From Poecilobothrus nobilitatus (lineage: Eukaryota > Arthropoda > Insecta > Diptera > Dolichopodidae), in NCBI GenBank assembly GCA_947095535.1, contig OX352773.1, forward strand, positions 37,345,398 through 37,409,397: a DNA stretch of 64,000 bases. The letters run 5' to 3'. Shown piece after piece: positions 1-13,482 of this stretch. The notes below the pieces were generated by a model. It was given only the letters and a program-made list of their open reading frames with translations, had not been told where the DNA came from and did no database searches. Position 1 is the stretch's first letter. Each line of letters opens with the position of its first letter. Both the position numbers and the translations under genes were made by a program.

Positions 1-1974
1 TTTGACATTTAAATACATATAGAAAGCGAGAAAAAATTAAAAGTTATGCCTCTGCTACAATCAAACGCAATTTTGTGCAGCCATGCCGCAAGTATACCGT
101 GGAAAAAAGTTAAAATGGATTGAATTGTAGAGAAGCTACTAGTTATTACAATCAACGTAGTCATGACGCAGCTAAGAAAAAAAAATTAATCAACTTTTAA
201 CTTTACGTAGTTAATAAGCATTAGAATATCAAATGTGTTGTGTTGTCATATTTCAAATTTATTATTATTACCATGTATTTGAAATTGTGTTTGCTATTAT
301 TTTTTTCTTGTCAAAGAAGAAAAGAAATAAAAAATAAAAAATGTTGGTCGTAGTTAGACAGTTGTAACCACTTTTATATACAATTTAATACTTAATACTC
401 TCTATACTCAGCCAACTCTCATATAATTTGACAGTTGGATACGAATAGAGGTCGAACACGACCAATAATTGTAGATGCAATATTATATTTAAATTTATTG
501 TCACAGTATAATTTTGTGTAGTGTCAAAACATAATTCTAAAATTCATATTTAAATAAATACATTTTTCTGATATATTAAAAAATCGTATATTAAATAATG
601 AGCCTATTACAAAAAATATTTTATGTAAATTGTAAAGGAAATAACATAATTAATTTTAGTTGTTGTTAAAGTAGTTATAGCTAAAAATATGTTTTTCAAA
701 AATTCGTTCAATATTTAATATATTATTGATATTATTTTCAAAAAAAAAAAAAATAATCATCATATATGACCTTATAAAAACAAAATCTAATAATACTATT
801 ATTAATTTTGGTTTTAGGTTATACTTTTTTTTAATTTTTTTAATTTTTTTTTTTTTTTTGGTTTCCATTTCCGGTCAATCTAATATTAATAATAATAACA
901 GAGATATTTTTTGAATGTCTATTACCTGAATATACATAATAAATAAATCTGGATGACACACGTGTGTTTTATTATTAAAAGAAAATAATTTTCCGATACA
1001 ATAGTAGATATACAAAATAAAATTTTAATATATCTCTAAACAAAATTATTATAGATATTATAGAAATTGGTTTGTAATTTTTTCCAAAATAAAAAAAAAA
1101 AATTGCTATGATTTCCTGTATAAAAAATGATTTCCTAAATAGTTAAAATTTCCGTACCGGAAACCTCATCATAAATGATACAAGCAACCAATGTAGATAG
1201 TTTTTATTTTTTTTTTTTTTTCTTTTCGTTTTTTTTTTTTATAAACCAATATTTAGTAACAATATTTGTGGAAAATTAAATCGTTTTGAAATTATTAACT
1301 ATATATTGACAATAGATATTATGAAATTTCGCACGTAAATGAATATGAAGTTTTGGTTTTTATCAGAATATTATTTGATTTAAGAAATTGGAAATATATA
1401 TCTTAAGATTTAAATTAATCATGATTATATAAAGATCTTTATTATTTTTAAAATATTTCAGTAATTTATATTGATATTTATATAGTCTGCCATAAAAGTT
1501 TTTGTATTATGCATAGGTCAGGTACTCTAGTAAAGATTTAAACGATTTTTATAAATACCGTACCATGGTTTAGTTAAATCCATTAAATGGATAAATAAAA
1601 CTAGCACATATAGCACATATAAAACTAAAAAACATAGCATATATATTTAATAATGAAAAGTGTTATTTAAAACTGATATTTGATAACAACTACTCCGCAC
1701 TCCTCCTTCATTAATATTAATCTTGGCTATCATATTTTGTAACTCTCGATTTTTGAAGTTCTTTTACTTACATTTTTAGTTTTTCTTGTTTCTTCAATAA
1801 TGAATAGTTTTCATTGCTACTCCAACTATAAGAAGCATAGGAGCATTCTTTTATTTCTATGCCATTTATTATTTTATACAAGAATTATGTTTTTTTATTA
1901 TTTTATTATTAATTATAATTATTTTTTTTAATGCATTTCCCTGCCACATAAATGTAACAAGGATATTACAAGGA
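1..1974. other. A/T-rich non-coding stretch
   Basis: No gene is supported here. Overlapping short frames at about 656-914 consist of Lys/Asn/Ile/Phe codons generated by A and T runs and are not believable proteins. A short inverted pair (TTGGTCGT near 343 and ACGACCAA near 455) encloses about 120 bp and might be a tiny hairpin element, but eight matching bases is weak support. Confidence 0.6.
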
Positions 1975-2083
1975 CATTATTGGAGGAATTATTCTTACGA
2001 CGTGTGTGCGATTCGAACTCACACTCTTCTCGGTGTTTACAGCGTATTTTATACGCTCTTACTAAATAGGCCACCGAGGCCCT
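1975..2083 (-). repeat. tRNA-derived SINE head, copy 1
   Basis: Read on the minus strand this starts GGCCTCGGTGGCC and contains a box-A-like segment (TTTAGTAAGAGCG). It continues with a 5 bp anticodon-type stem (AGCGT/ACGCT) around a seven-base loop, a long variable region, and a T-arm with a box-B-like GAGTTCGAATC. It ends at CGTCGTAAGAAT, shared with the copy at 22,725-22,885. The D-arm and acceptor stem do not fold well, and the same sequence recurs elsewhere with conserved non-tRNA flank, so it is a retroposed tRNA-derived element, not a working tRNA gene. The long variable region resembles Leu/Ser-type tRNAs (inference). Confidence 0.7.
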
Positions 2084-2195
2084 TAAGTATAATTAATTAT
2101 AAGACTTATTTTTAATTTAATTATATTACACTTAATTATTTAATTATTTTATATTATAAGAAAAATGTATATTATTTTTTATTAATCTATATGAA

Positions 2196-2277
2196 CCAGC
2201 CGGGGCTTGAACCCGAAACCATTCGAACGAAAAGACGGTATCTAAACCACTACAGTCTACACCATTGGCTGGCTGGA
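2196..2277 (-). repeat. second tRNA-like SINE head or tRNA pseudogene
   Basis: On the minus strand a D-arm-like TGTAGTGGTTTAG and a well-formed T-arm (TCGGG, loop TTCAAGC, CCCGG) are present, framed by CCAGCC at the 5' side and GGCTGG at the 3' side that can pair as part of an acceptor stem. The spacing between the 5' arm and box A is too long and no normal anticodon arm forms, so a functional tRNA is unlikely. It differs in sequence from the SINE head 115 bp to its left and probably represents a different tRNA-derived family. Confidence 0.5.
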
Positions 2278-2289
2278 TATAATAAATAG

Positions 2290-3300
2290 TAAATAACTTA
2301 AATAACTATAATCTATAATTCTTCGTTGTTGATCGTGTATAGTGTATATATATCTGCAGTATTTTTAAGACTCCACCATGAATCTATTGAACCTGTAAAA
2401 TGAACAGGAAAAATATTTAAAAAATATGTACATGCATATGTGTGTAATTAATGGACGTCTTAAACATTTCCTAATTACTATTGTATGATTTTCAATAACA
2501 AATAGATATAGATTATATAATAACAATATAGATGTTATAAGGATCTAAAGTGAATCCTCAAATATGTATTTCTGTTCTTGGATTTGTTTATTAACCGTAA
2601 ATTAATTGAATGCATAATTCTATGCATTTAATGCATTATCCTATTATATTTTTGTATGGTTACATTAAATGATTAAGTCTAGTTCAATGTGCTCTGCTTA
2701 ATAAACCGGAATAAAAAATTAAAACAGAAACAAATTTACTTTTTCAATTAATACTTTAAAGATATTTTTAATTTTTTCACTTTTTTATTTTTCTTAAAAA
2801 TTCATTTTTATTTATTCACCTTTGTAATTCAACTTTTAAATAGTTTTTAAGCTTAATTTTTTGTTATTTTGTTTTAATTTTATATTTTTTCAGTATAATT
2901 AATATGAATCCTTTCATCTAATTTTCATCATTATCATTATTTTTATCACTTTTGAACATCATCAGATTACATCATCATCATTTTCATCCAGAAAATCATA
3001 AAACAATTTCATTGAAAAACACAACTCTTCATATTTTTTTTTTTTATTTCTGATAAAAGAGTGATTGAAACAAAAAAAAAAAAAAATTAAAACGGCAAAG
3101 TAGAAATTTCAAATATAGTTTTAAAAATCTATTTGAAAAATATAAATTTAAACCTTAATGGCATTTTATGAAGGATTCTAATCTAAAAACTATTATTAAA
3201 AATTAGTTGGGTCCATGAATAACTAGTACATTACTAATGCAGAAGTAAATAAAGAAAACTAAAACAGTTTTCTTAAGTAATGAAATATCCAAAAAAAAAT
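2290..3300. other. A/T-rich stretch without recognisable features
   Basis: Homopolymer-rich, with simple CAT/TCA runs near 2,925-2,990. No frame, repeat or RNA structure worth naming was seen. Confidence 0.6.
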
Positions 3301-3313
3301 AAAGTATTCTGCG

Positions 3314-3535
3314 TCTCATTCTATGAGGGACATCTGATATGAGAAAGAAAGGCGCCAGGAAAGGAAATATTATCTTATTTTAAGAGTCTCTGAGAAGGAA
3401 CGCCTGATATGAGAAAGAAAGGGGTAAGAAGGGGAAATATTATCTTAGTTTATGAGTTTTTTAGAAGGGACATCACATCAGATATGAGAAAGAAAGGGAC
3501 CAGGAGGAGGAATAATATCTTCGTTTAAGAGTTTC
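3314..3535. repeat. 70-75 bp purine-rich tandem repeat, three copies
   Basis: Three head-to-tail units share GATATGAGAAAGAAAGG, then a variable AGGA/GAAG run, then AATATTATCTT...TTTAAGAG. The GATATGAG box begins at 3,336, 3,406 and 3,481, giving periods of 70 and 75 bp. Copies differ by substitutions and a small insertion, so the array is not recent. It stands out as more G-rich and strongly purine-skewed compared with the flanks. No open frame runs through it. Confidence 0.85.
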
Positions 3536-3539
3536 TCAG

Positions 3540-4540
3540 GACATGGTTAAATGTTTCAATAAAATCTTTATTGTCAGCCCAAGTGAACAAAGTTCAAATC
3601 ACCAAAAAAATGATAGCAAACATTCGATAACCGACATCACACTTAAGCTTAAGCATAAGCTCAAAATATTAAGTTAAACCTTCACGGAAATATTAAATTA
3701 AATCCGATTCTGGAAAAAAAATGTTTCTTAATAATGTATGGTATTTATTCATTAATTAACATTGATATATTGCACTTAATATCAAAGATTTTATAGGTAT
3801 ACCATATAATTTACCAATGGTATGTCTTCAACGTTTTTTAAAATGATATGGCAATTTTACAGATAGCAACAAAAAAGTGTTTAAAAATTTTTTTTTTAGA
3901 ACTTCTGCAAATTATCATCCATTTAATCATTAAATGTTCATTTACAAGTTTATTATTATCATACACCCGAACCATTTAAACATATTATTATATTATGTAT
4001 TATAAGTGCTCGTATATTCATACTAGAAAAAATATAGGACATCATTAAAAGTTTCAAAAAAAAAGGAATAAAAAAGTGAATGAAAGAGAGGGAAATGTTA
4101 TGTTGAAATAAAGGGTTAAGTTTTTATATATTATATATACATAGTTAAAATTTCATTTCCTAAAATATTTCATTCAAAATTTTTTTCTTTTTTAGTTAAT
4201 GTATTTTTAAAAACTTTAAAGCTAATGGGTTCTCATCGCAGTTCATCATAGTTCTTGGGTTTTACATGAATGATTTCAGTGATTTCTTAGAATGTGATAA
4301 GATTTTTTTTTTCTCTTATTCATTCTAAATTTATTAATTATAACATTAAGAAATATTTTTTTTTTGATGATGATGAATCTGATGGAAATGATATAGTCTG
4401 TTTTAAAGTTTTTCTTCTTTATTTGTAAACTTTATTTTAGTTTTTCTAAAAAGAAAAAAAGGTGTCCTTTGCAATACAAGCAGTTTATTTACTGAAAAAT
4501 ATCCAGAAAAAAAAAATTTTTGTGTTAAGAATTTTTCTTT
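3540..4540. other. A/T-rich stretch without recognisable features
   Basis: No gene or repeat was recognised. A long T run at 3,889-3,897 and similar homopolymers dominate. Confidence 0.55.
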
Positions 4541-4544
4541 TTTG

Positions 4545-4845
4545 TATTTTTAAACTAAGGAATTTAAATGCTTTTTAAAAAAATATTCCATTATACATAA
4601 TGGTGACCATATTCTAAACTTTTCTATTAAATTTATATTTGAAGAACAAACTTTATAAATTTTTATACTTTCGGATGATGATAGTTGTAAAATAATGGCA
4701 TCTGCAGTTCTGAAATCCATTGCATCAACACATTCTTGTAATGTTTAGAAGCTTCAACCAGACTATACATCTGTCCTCCAGACTCTTCGTCAAGGCTATT
4801 TTTGAATAATAAGAATTTTTTTAAAATATTCTGTTCACACTGCTA
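4545..4845 (-). pseudogene. coding-like minus-strand patch, frame-shifted, unidentified
   Basis: The patch is richer in G+C than its surroundings, and minus-strand frames have unusually balanced amino-acid content. One frame is open from about 4,842 down to about 4,675 and includes the peptide SLDEESGGQMYSLVEAS. A second frame takes over near 4,740 (LQECVDAMDFRTADAIILQL) and stays open to a stop near 4,550. A single-base frame change between them gives a continuous natural-looking reading of roughly 95 residues. This suggests an old transposase or retrotransposon reading frame, or a decayed host exon. I do not recognise the family and no domain motif is certain. Confidence 0.3.
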
Positions 4846-6107
4846 AATAAACATTTTTATCAATTTATCTTTTTAACTTAGAATCAATTTATTTGGATTT
4901 TTAATTTGGTTCTTAACTTTAGCCCGTCTAATACCTTCATCTTTTATTTAAACTCAGAAGCTCATCACATCGTTTATTCGACTTAAAAACATAAAGTTTT
5001 ATAGAGTTAATAGGCCAGATTTTAAAGAAATATTGTAAAACTGAACACTTAATAATCATATGGTAAATTTAAAAGAGAAATTACCTTTTACTTAACACAA
5101 AGCATTGAAAAAATGTGGGAGCATACAAACTTATAATTTACAAGAAAAAGCGAAAAAGTAAAAACTTATTAATCAAATTCAGATTCTTTAGATTCAAAGA
5201 AACTATAAACAAAAGATTCTTTTTCCTTTTAATTGTTTGGTTAAGCATGAAATTTCTTTCTTTGCCTATCTTTAAAAACATCAAAATAAATTCTAAACAA
5301 ATTTTGAAAGGCCCTTAAAGATTCACAAAAAAACAAAAAACAAAAACCAAGAACAAAAAAGGTTTTATTTAAAGAAAACTACAGAATATTAAAGTTTCCA
5401 TCTCAAGTTTTTTTTTTGTTCGAAAAATTTGATTGCTTTGAAATGTGTATGTCAGTTTTGTTTAGAAATTCCAAACTTAATTTTCTTCAAAAATATTAAG
5501 ATTTGTGTAGATTGAAATAGGCCATATTAAAGAAAATTAACAAAATATTTAAAATATGAATTTTAATTTTATAAAAATAAATAAATATATTGATTGAGTT
5601 CTTATTTTAATTATCAAAGTCTGCAAATATTATTTCTAATATTTTACATTTCTTTATTAACAGGTGTGTAATAGATTCAATATTAAAATTTCAAAAAAAA
5701 AAATTTGCTGATCTATAAAAAAGATCCATAAAAGATATGTTTAAAATTTAACTTTTTTGATTTTCAAACTAAAAAAGAAATGATATTTAAAAATTAGTTT
5801 TTTTGGAATATTTTGGATTGCCTCTAAGGATATCTGAAATCTGAATATCGGCAGAATAGTTTTTTCTAAAGAATGAAACGAAAAGTTCAGTCTTAATGCA
5901 TCAGTATATGTGAACAAGTAACATTAAATTCAGTCCCAATATGTAAACATGAACCCTAAACTAAAATGTTAAAACGCTATTTTAAAATTCAGAGTCATTG
6001 ATGCACAAATGTAAGTATTTTGTTGTTGCTATGGGAGATCAGAGCTTGGGCTAAGCTTTGAGAATACCTGGTCTGTCCACTTGCAGTAGAAACCCTCAAA
6101 TTCAAAA

Positions 6108-6341
6108 TTAGGAAGAACTCTCTTGCGCTGGCTTAAGAGCGGTGGCTTGCAAACTTACAACATAACTAAAAAGCCGCATGTGGTCGGATTTGACTTTAAA
6201 AATATCGAAAAGTATACATTTATCTTTAGATCTGAAATGAGATGATTGATTGGTGTTAGTACGCATTGTCTTATCGGTAAACATGCATTTTGTAGAGAAA
6301 TTGGCGCTATAAAGATCGTGAAGCACTTTATGTACACCTGT
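6108..6341 (-). pseudogene. possible terminal exon or coding remnant, unidentified
   Basis: On the minus strand an acceptor-like polypyrimidine tract (TTTCTTTAATTTGTACAG) ends at about 6,342. It is followed by an open frame of about 75 codons, ending TAA at 6,108-6,110, with ordinary composition (His, Asp, Cys, Ser, Arg present). Its base composition is clearly less A+T-rich than the flanks for about 300 bp. The peptide has no motif I can name. It may be a true last exon of a host gene transcribed leftwards, or a fossil of a mobile element. A donor-like CAG/GTATTC near 6,065 would allow a different exon boundary. Confidence 0.25.
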
Positions 6342-6344
6342 ACA

Positions 6345-9300
6345 AATTAAAGAAAAAAACAGAAATATCTTGCTAGTTTTTTTTTAGAATTTAGATGAAC
6401 TCTCTGACATGGATCTAAAAATAAAAAATAAAGCTTCTTCTGTCAAAATGGTATCATCATGATATAAATTTATGGAAATATTAAATCAACTCTGGTTGTT
6501 CTCCAACTAACAAATTGATTCTCCTACAGTTTTACAAGTGCACTACAGACATAGTGTTCAGTGAATAATGATGCACTTAGCTTAGGTTTCATCAATTAAA
6601 AAAAAATTGTTCTCACATACTATGTATTATGTAATTTTATTGTTGATAAAGAAATTGGAAATGAATTTAATTAAAAAAGATTTATTTATTTTCAATCTGT
6701 CCATTTTATAATCACCAATGTTTAACAAAATATTAATTCTTATTTTATGAATATTGTCGCCAAAAACTTTGCATTTTAATTGTCTTAAAAATTTCATTTA
6801 ATTTTTAGAACAATAAAAAAAAAAAGCCATCTTAAATTATTTTTGAAAAGAAATTCTAAAATTAGAACTATACTTAAACTCCCTAAACAATAATCAACAA
6901 AATTATATATAAAACTGTAAAAATTTTCCAAATATTTTCTCGTTTAAACATGTCACTTTAATAAATTGCATTCCATAAGAAACTTGTGGAAAAACAAAAA
7001 AAAAAAACACGAATAATATGTTAAAATATTCTTTAAAGCATTAGTTTCTTTTTTATTTTACTTTTTCTTTTTTTGTTTATGTATAATTTAACTTAGCAAG
7101 GATAAGGAATCTTTCAATTTTAATATCAAATAATTTTTGTATTCTGTTTTTATTTTTCTATTTTTTACTAAGAAACTGTCCAAAATTCGAATTTTACTTT
7201 TTTAACATTTTTTTATTTTTCATTTAATTTTTTTATTTTTATTTTTGGGTTTTGTTTCTTTTGAATTTATTACCAAATAACTATGAAGACAGTTCGAATA
7301 TGTTTTTAAAATATTTTCACCACATTCTATTTACCCCACCATATTCTATTCACCTAAATGAAAATAATATCTGAGACATTTTCGAATTGCATTCAAAAAT
7401 AAAAAAATAAAAACTCAAATATTGTTCGTTTTCTTCGTTTTTTTTTTTTTTTTTTTCCAACCATCAAAAGCATCCTTTATTTATGTCCCGTTACCTAACA
7501 TTTAATTTAAAAAAAAAAAACAAAACAAAACAAAAATCTTTAAAACAAACAAAATAAAAAATTCGTTTCAAAAATAAAACAGGTTCCTTCATTTTTACGT
7601 CTTCTTCTTCTTAGAGAACTTTTATTACTTGGATTTTCTTTTAACATGGAAAAATTTTTTACAAGATAAGAATTTTAATAAACAAGACAAGATGAAGAAA
7701 TTCCAGAGATGCTAACACATCACCTTTATATTTTTTCTTTTTAATTTTTTTTTTTTTATTTTGTGTTTCTTTTTATAATAATGTATATATTTCTAACTCT
7801 TTCGCACATTTAAAACCATTACATATTATAGTAACAAAACATCAACAATGACAACAACTACAACAACAACAAAAGTAAAATTTTGTAGTTTTATCGGAAA
7901 TATTTTACTTTCTAAAAGTATTCGAAAATGTTGTTGTTTCTTTTATTTCTGATTTTACCGTTGTTTTCATATACAATGGCTTATAAAATAATAAATCTAA
8001 TGTTATTTTTTTTCTTTTATCGATCTGATTTTTTGAAAATATATAAATTTTGATATAGCTATATTATAGCTATTGTGCGATATCAAAAACTAAAACTAAA
8101 GCAGAATTATTGCAGTTATACTTCCCCAACACTGTATTTAGAAGATCGAAAAAACATTAAACCTTATGCGTACTGATGCTTAAGAATGTATTGAAACAAA
8201 GGAAAAACAACTTCCAGTATAAAATTCAAAATGCTTAAAGACATTTGACATATTATCGTGACGTAATAATATTTTAATGTACAATGAAATCGCTTTTCAT
8301 GTAAAATCTGTATAAATATAATATGCTTTTGATTTGATTTAAAAAAAAAAACTGGTTAACATTTTAATGTTTATGATAGAAAATATAAAAAGCTTACTAA
8401 TATATTTCATAACAGACAACTTATAACAGTGATGAAAGAAAAAAAAATGTTTTCTTTTCAAAAAAAAAAACCACTTTATAATAAGGCAAAAAAAAATTTT
8501 AGATTGGTCTTAATACTTCGCAGATTATTTTGATAACATTTGATATAAAATATAACACTAATTGAAAATTTTAAACGAGAAAATTATTTAAGCAAAACAA
8601 TATTAGAAAGCCTACTCAAAAGTTCCAAGCAATGTTGTAGGATGAAACACTCCTAAAATTTTATAACAGACATTTTAGTATAGTTGTCTGAATTAACACA
8701 ATTAAAATAATTTAAAATTTAAATTTACTGACTGAATTGAAATGCATCGTTATATTATATATGTAGCTATTTAATTTATTGAATATACTAAATTTATTAG
8801 TAATACTATTTATTAGCAGACTAGTGTATTTTATAACATTGTATATTTATATAAAATTCAGGAATCCGTTGAATAGTATGTCAGTTTTAAAACAAAGTAA
8901 AAAGGACATAAGATGAAATAGAAACTATTTTTGTTTTCTTATTATTATAGTTGTTATTTTTACTGTTAAATTCCATAACTTATAGGGTTACAAGGTATCC
9001 AATTCTATTTTGTTAAGGTAAAAAAGAAATTTATGGTATGCATTTTACTTAAAATACAAATTAAAAGAAACAAAAAATAAACAAAAAAAAAAACAGAAAA
9101 ACAGAAAATAAATAAAAAATATTTTCCATTTTCTTCTCAATTTTAAACCCATCCTTTAAAAATTTTGTTTCATTTTATATTTTCAATTTCTTGTGATATG
9201 TAATTTTTGTTTGTGACTTAATATTTTTGAATAGAAAAAAAAAAAAAAACAAACGAAAGGTTTCTATCTTTTCACTAAAATCACAAACATGGTACCATTT

Positions 9301-12300
9301 TTATACAGTACCTATACCTTATTATTTACAATTTTATTTCTAGAAACATTTCATGTTTTTTAAATAAAGCTTTTATTTTTTTCTAGCTTTATTATAAGGG
9401 TATCAAGTATAATATGACATGACAGGAAACTTTATGGCAAAAATATTTTAACCCAAATAACAAAAAAAAAAAAAAAAAAAAAAAATATGAAAGAAAAAAA
9501 AACATGGAAAACAAAAACCAAATTTGACTAAAATGTATCTTGATAAATTTTTTACTTCATAAAGAAAATAACATTGGAGATTCAAGAAAATTTATGTGAA
9601 ATCATTGAAGTTGATAGCATAATACACAATTACATACAATGTTAAAAAAAAAAATTTTTAAAATCAAAAATGTTAACCGACAAAAATAATCTAAAGTAAA
9701 AAAAAAAAAATTTTAATATGTTTTATACAGATAGTTGGTTTTTTTTTTTTTTTTCAAATAAGTAAATCGTCTAATAATATTTATCAAAAAAAAAATTTAG
9801 TTTTAAATTATTAAGAAAATTGAAAATTCTATAAGATTTATTCTGACCCAATTTTATAATTTTTACATAGTTCTTTTATTTTTTTTTTTTGCTTAGAAAT
9901 AAATGACTTTTGTAATCAAAGTATAAAAATCTCATTGATTTTAAAATTTATATCTACAAACAGAAATGGTACATTGCGGAAATTTAAAAATATCAAAATA
10001 ATTGCAAATATTGAAATTAACAAAGAAAACTTTCAAAAAAATAATAATAATAAACTTTAGAAATTATTTGTCTAGTTTATTGTAGCAAAAAATTAAAAGG
10101 ATTCTCATATAGCTGAACGACAATAAAGAACGTAACATTTAAATTTAATTAAAAATAAAATTTTGCTTAAAGTTTAATTTGATTTCTTTTGATTATAGGT
10201 ACCGCCTAAAAACTAACTTTAACTTTTTGTTAACTTTTTTTTTTAAATCTTTACACTAAATATATTTTAAATATTATCATTTAACTATCATCATTTTATC
10301 AACTTTCTATAATAACCTCACAATAGAAAACAATTTTTTTTCATTTTTTGTTTCAGTTAAAATATTTACGATTTTAACTATAATCATCAAAATAATGATT
10401 ATTATTATTTTGCCATATCATAAATGATACACAAAAATTTTGAACCTGCCCCGCTTGTGTGGTTCTTAAATAATGATATTTGTAACATAAAATGCTTCTA
10501 CATAATATTATATTAAATCTTTAATTTTCAGTAATTAATGACGTAATTCATCTCCTTTCTTAAACTATTTTTCAATTCTATTTTTCTTTTTTCAGATATT
10601 TTTAACCATATTTGAAAAGGGTTTGAAGCTCCACATATGAAAGAACAACAGCTCTTCAAAGTTAGAAAAGTACCTTATTTTCATATACAAAGTTAGAGGA
10701 GTACCTTATCTTTTCTTAAGTACTTCATATCTTTTGAATGCTTTTAGACAGAACATTGAAATTTTTTTTTACCTGCCCCCCTTTAAAAGCTATTAAGAAT
10801 TAAAAATTAAAACCCCTCATCAGTACAAATTTCTTCCAAATAAAATGAAACATAATATTTTTACGTTCATTGTTAACATTTTCCTTAATTATATAAAGAA
10901 TGTCCTTAAAATTGAAGAAAGTACATCTTGATTTTTTACAAATTTTTTTTTATACTTAAAATCCGAACAAAATTTCAAAAATGTCAAGGTGCAAGTTACA
11001 ATATTCTAAATTATTTTTATTACCTTTGGTTTTCTTTCTTTGTGTGTTGTTTATTTAAACACATTCATTCACATAACAGAGACCATTCATTTATTCCCAA
11101 CTTTCCTCCGACCTTTAATTTTTTATGTGATATATGTTTTTTTACATCAATCTAAATAGCGCCTAATGTTATAGAATAGGTACATGAAGCTATCAGTAGG
11201 TACTAAAGTATAATAGAATATAAAACTGAAATTTTCAATAAAAAAAAAAGAAAAATATACAATAAATTTTTAAATTAAAGTACAACTACCTATAATTTTT
11301 AATTTGTTTTTTTTTTTTTTAATTTTAATAGCCAATGAATCCTATAGCTAACCTTGCAATTCAAATCATAATCTAACAAGTACCATAAGGATTTCAAAAA
11401 AAAAATTCAAAAAAATAAAATAATAAACTTTTATTATACATAATAAATTATAAACATTACAGAACACTACAGTAAAACTTTTAAATACATTTTCATAACT
11501 TCAAATTAAAACCATGTACACAATCATACACTAAATATTAAATAAATATCTCTGTCTCTTTCATACTTGTTTATTTTCTAAAATACAACAATAAAAACAG
11601 ATAGCTATAATAGAAAATAATAACAATAATGGTCTAAACTAACGTACAAAGTTAATCTCTATTTTATTCGCTTTAACTTACAATTTAATCCGGTTGTGAC
11701 AGTTGATTGTCATAAATTAACAGTAAAAATAAAATAAAAATAAAAAAAAATACCAACACAACAACAACAAAAAAATTTTAATGTTCCACATTTTTGAAAG
11801 TTTCATAAACAAAAATAAAAAATAAAAGTAAAATAAACAGGGCACATAACGAAACTTCTTCGTCACAATACATAAGAATATAAATTTTAATACATATATA
11901 TACATATATACATACCAATTATAATAGATTATAATTTGAGTACAGAGTATAAGGTTCCATGTCTAGCCGGAAACTAAATTAAAAATACTACATTCCCGTT
12001 ATTTTTTATTTTTTTATTATTTTCTCAATTTTGCTTCTTTTTTTTTTCATTTTAACCATGAAGTGATGGTTTAAACTTATAATCAAAATAATATACATAT
12101 ATTTGTTTAAATACCATACAAAAGAATATTCATTATCCTTGCATATATATATATAAAGGAAAAATATGAAGTTTATATTTATTGTCCTGGATAACGGATT
12201 CCAAAAAAGGAAAGTAAAAAGAAAAAAAGAAATACAAAAGCAAAAAAATACAAAACATGTTCTGAAACAGATAATTTCATAGGATTTTTCTAAAAAAAAA

Positions 12301-13395
12301 TAAAAATGACAAAAAAATTTTTGTTTTACAAATTTTTTCTTTATTTTTTGTTATTTTTTTTATCTCATACAACACACACTTCCTCAATCTAGTAGTTCCG
12401 AATAACATTAGGTTAATTGTGCATAAATTTATTATATTTTTAGCACATTTACAGTTAATTTTTTTTTATTTTATTTTTTTTTATAATTATATTATTATTC
12501 ACTTCTCATAGCAGTGAAAAAAAAGAAATTAATGAAAGAAAGAGAAGAGAAATAAATTTACTATAGCAAACAAAGAACAAAATATAATTTTATAAAATAA
12601 AACTAGTTTTGTTGGTCTATTAATATATGTATATACATATATGAAGTTTTATAAAGTCCCAACCTTTATGCTGTTTATCATTAGTTATACATTTTCTTAC
12701 TTTACTTACTTTAATTAACTTAAATCCATCAAAACCAGAATATTTACAAAATGTTTGTACAATTTTTGAAAGTTCTTTGAGATTTTTGAAGATGCAGGTA
12801 CCATTAGCTGCTCAATATAATGATTTTATATAGTTTAAATTACAAATGTACCTAAGGCTGACAGTTTTAGATAAGTTAAAAAAAAAAACATAAAATAAGG
12901 CATAAATGATAATTATAATAAATATTAATTTATTATATTTTCCGCTTCTTCTTAAGCATTATTCAATTTTGATTATTTTTTCAATCTATTAAAATTTTTA
13001 AAAGAAATTCTTTGTTATGTTTTTAACTGTCAATAACTATAACTTATCAATTTTATTATGTTTTTGAACGTCAATAACAGTCCAACTGTCAATCAATGTT
13101 AAAGTTTTATCTGAACAAATAAGAAAATTTCCTAATTGTAATATCATTAAAAACTGTTATCTATAACTATATAACATATAATATTTTTTTTCTTTTTTTA
13201 CATTTCTAAATTTTTCTATTCCCCAAAAAACTTTTAAGAAAAAAAAAAACTAAAAAATAAAAACTTAAATCCATTTCCAGATATTTAAATCAAAAACTTG
13301 AATTAATATTATCCTTTAAAAAATATTCTTTGTTTTCATTTTTGTTTTTTTTTTTTTACTTTTTTTTTTTTTGTTTTTTTGTCAAGTATTTTCTT
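6345..13395. other. 7 kb A/T-rich desert
   Basis: Dense A and T homopolymers and no supported gene. A possible eroded piece of the mini-me-like repeat lies at about 10,735-10,800 (a CCTGCCCCCCTTT...AGCTATTAAG segment resembling the CACCCCCCGTTTAGGAGCTGTAAGG part of the copy at 29,398), preceded by a short imperfect duplication of AAAGTTAGARRAGTACCTTAT at 10,659-10,711. All frames here are low-complexity. Confidence 0.55.
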
Positions 13396-13399
13396 AACT

Positions 13400-13482
13400 A
13401 AATGTTGCCAAAAATTCAACAGTTGGTGTAACATTAATTGCCACTAAAAATAAGATAAATGACACAGCTTCTGGCAACATTT
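13400..13482. repeat. short inverted-repeat hairpin element
   Basis: AAATGTTGCCA at 13,400 is matched by its reverse complement TGGCAACATTT ending at 13,482, giving an 83 bp unit with 11 bp perfect ends. It may be a very small MITE. No target duplication is evident. Confidence 0.4.

Noticed and set aside
656..914. Overlapping open frames on both strands
   Set aside because: Composed almost wholly of Lys, Asn, Ile and Phe from homopolymers. No start context, domain or conservation signal.
1998..2082. Functional tRNA gene on the minus strand
   Set aside because: The anticodon arm and T-arm fit but the acceptor stem and D-arm do not, and the same sequence recurs at 22,725 with non-tRNA flank, so it is a SINE.
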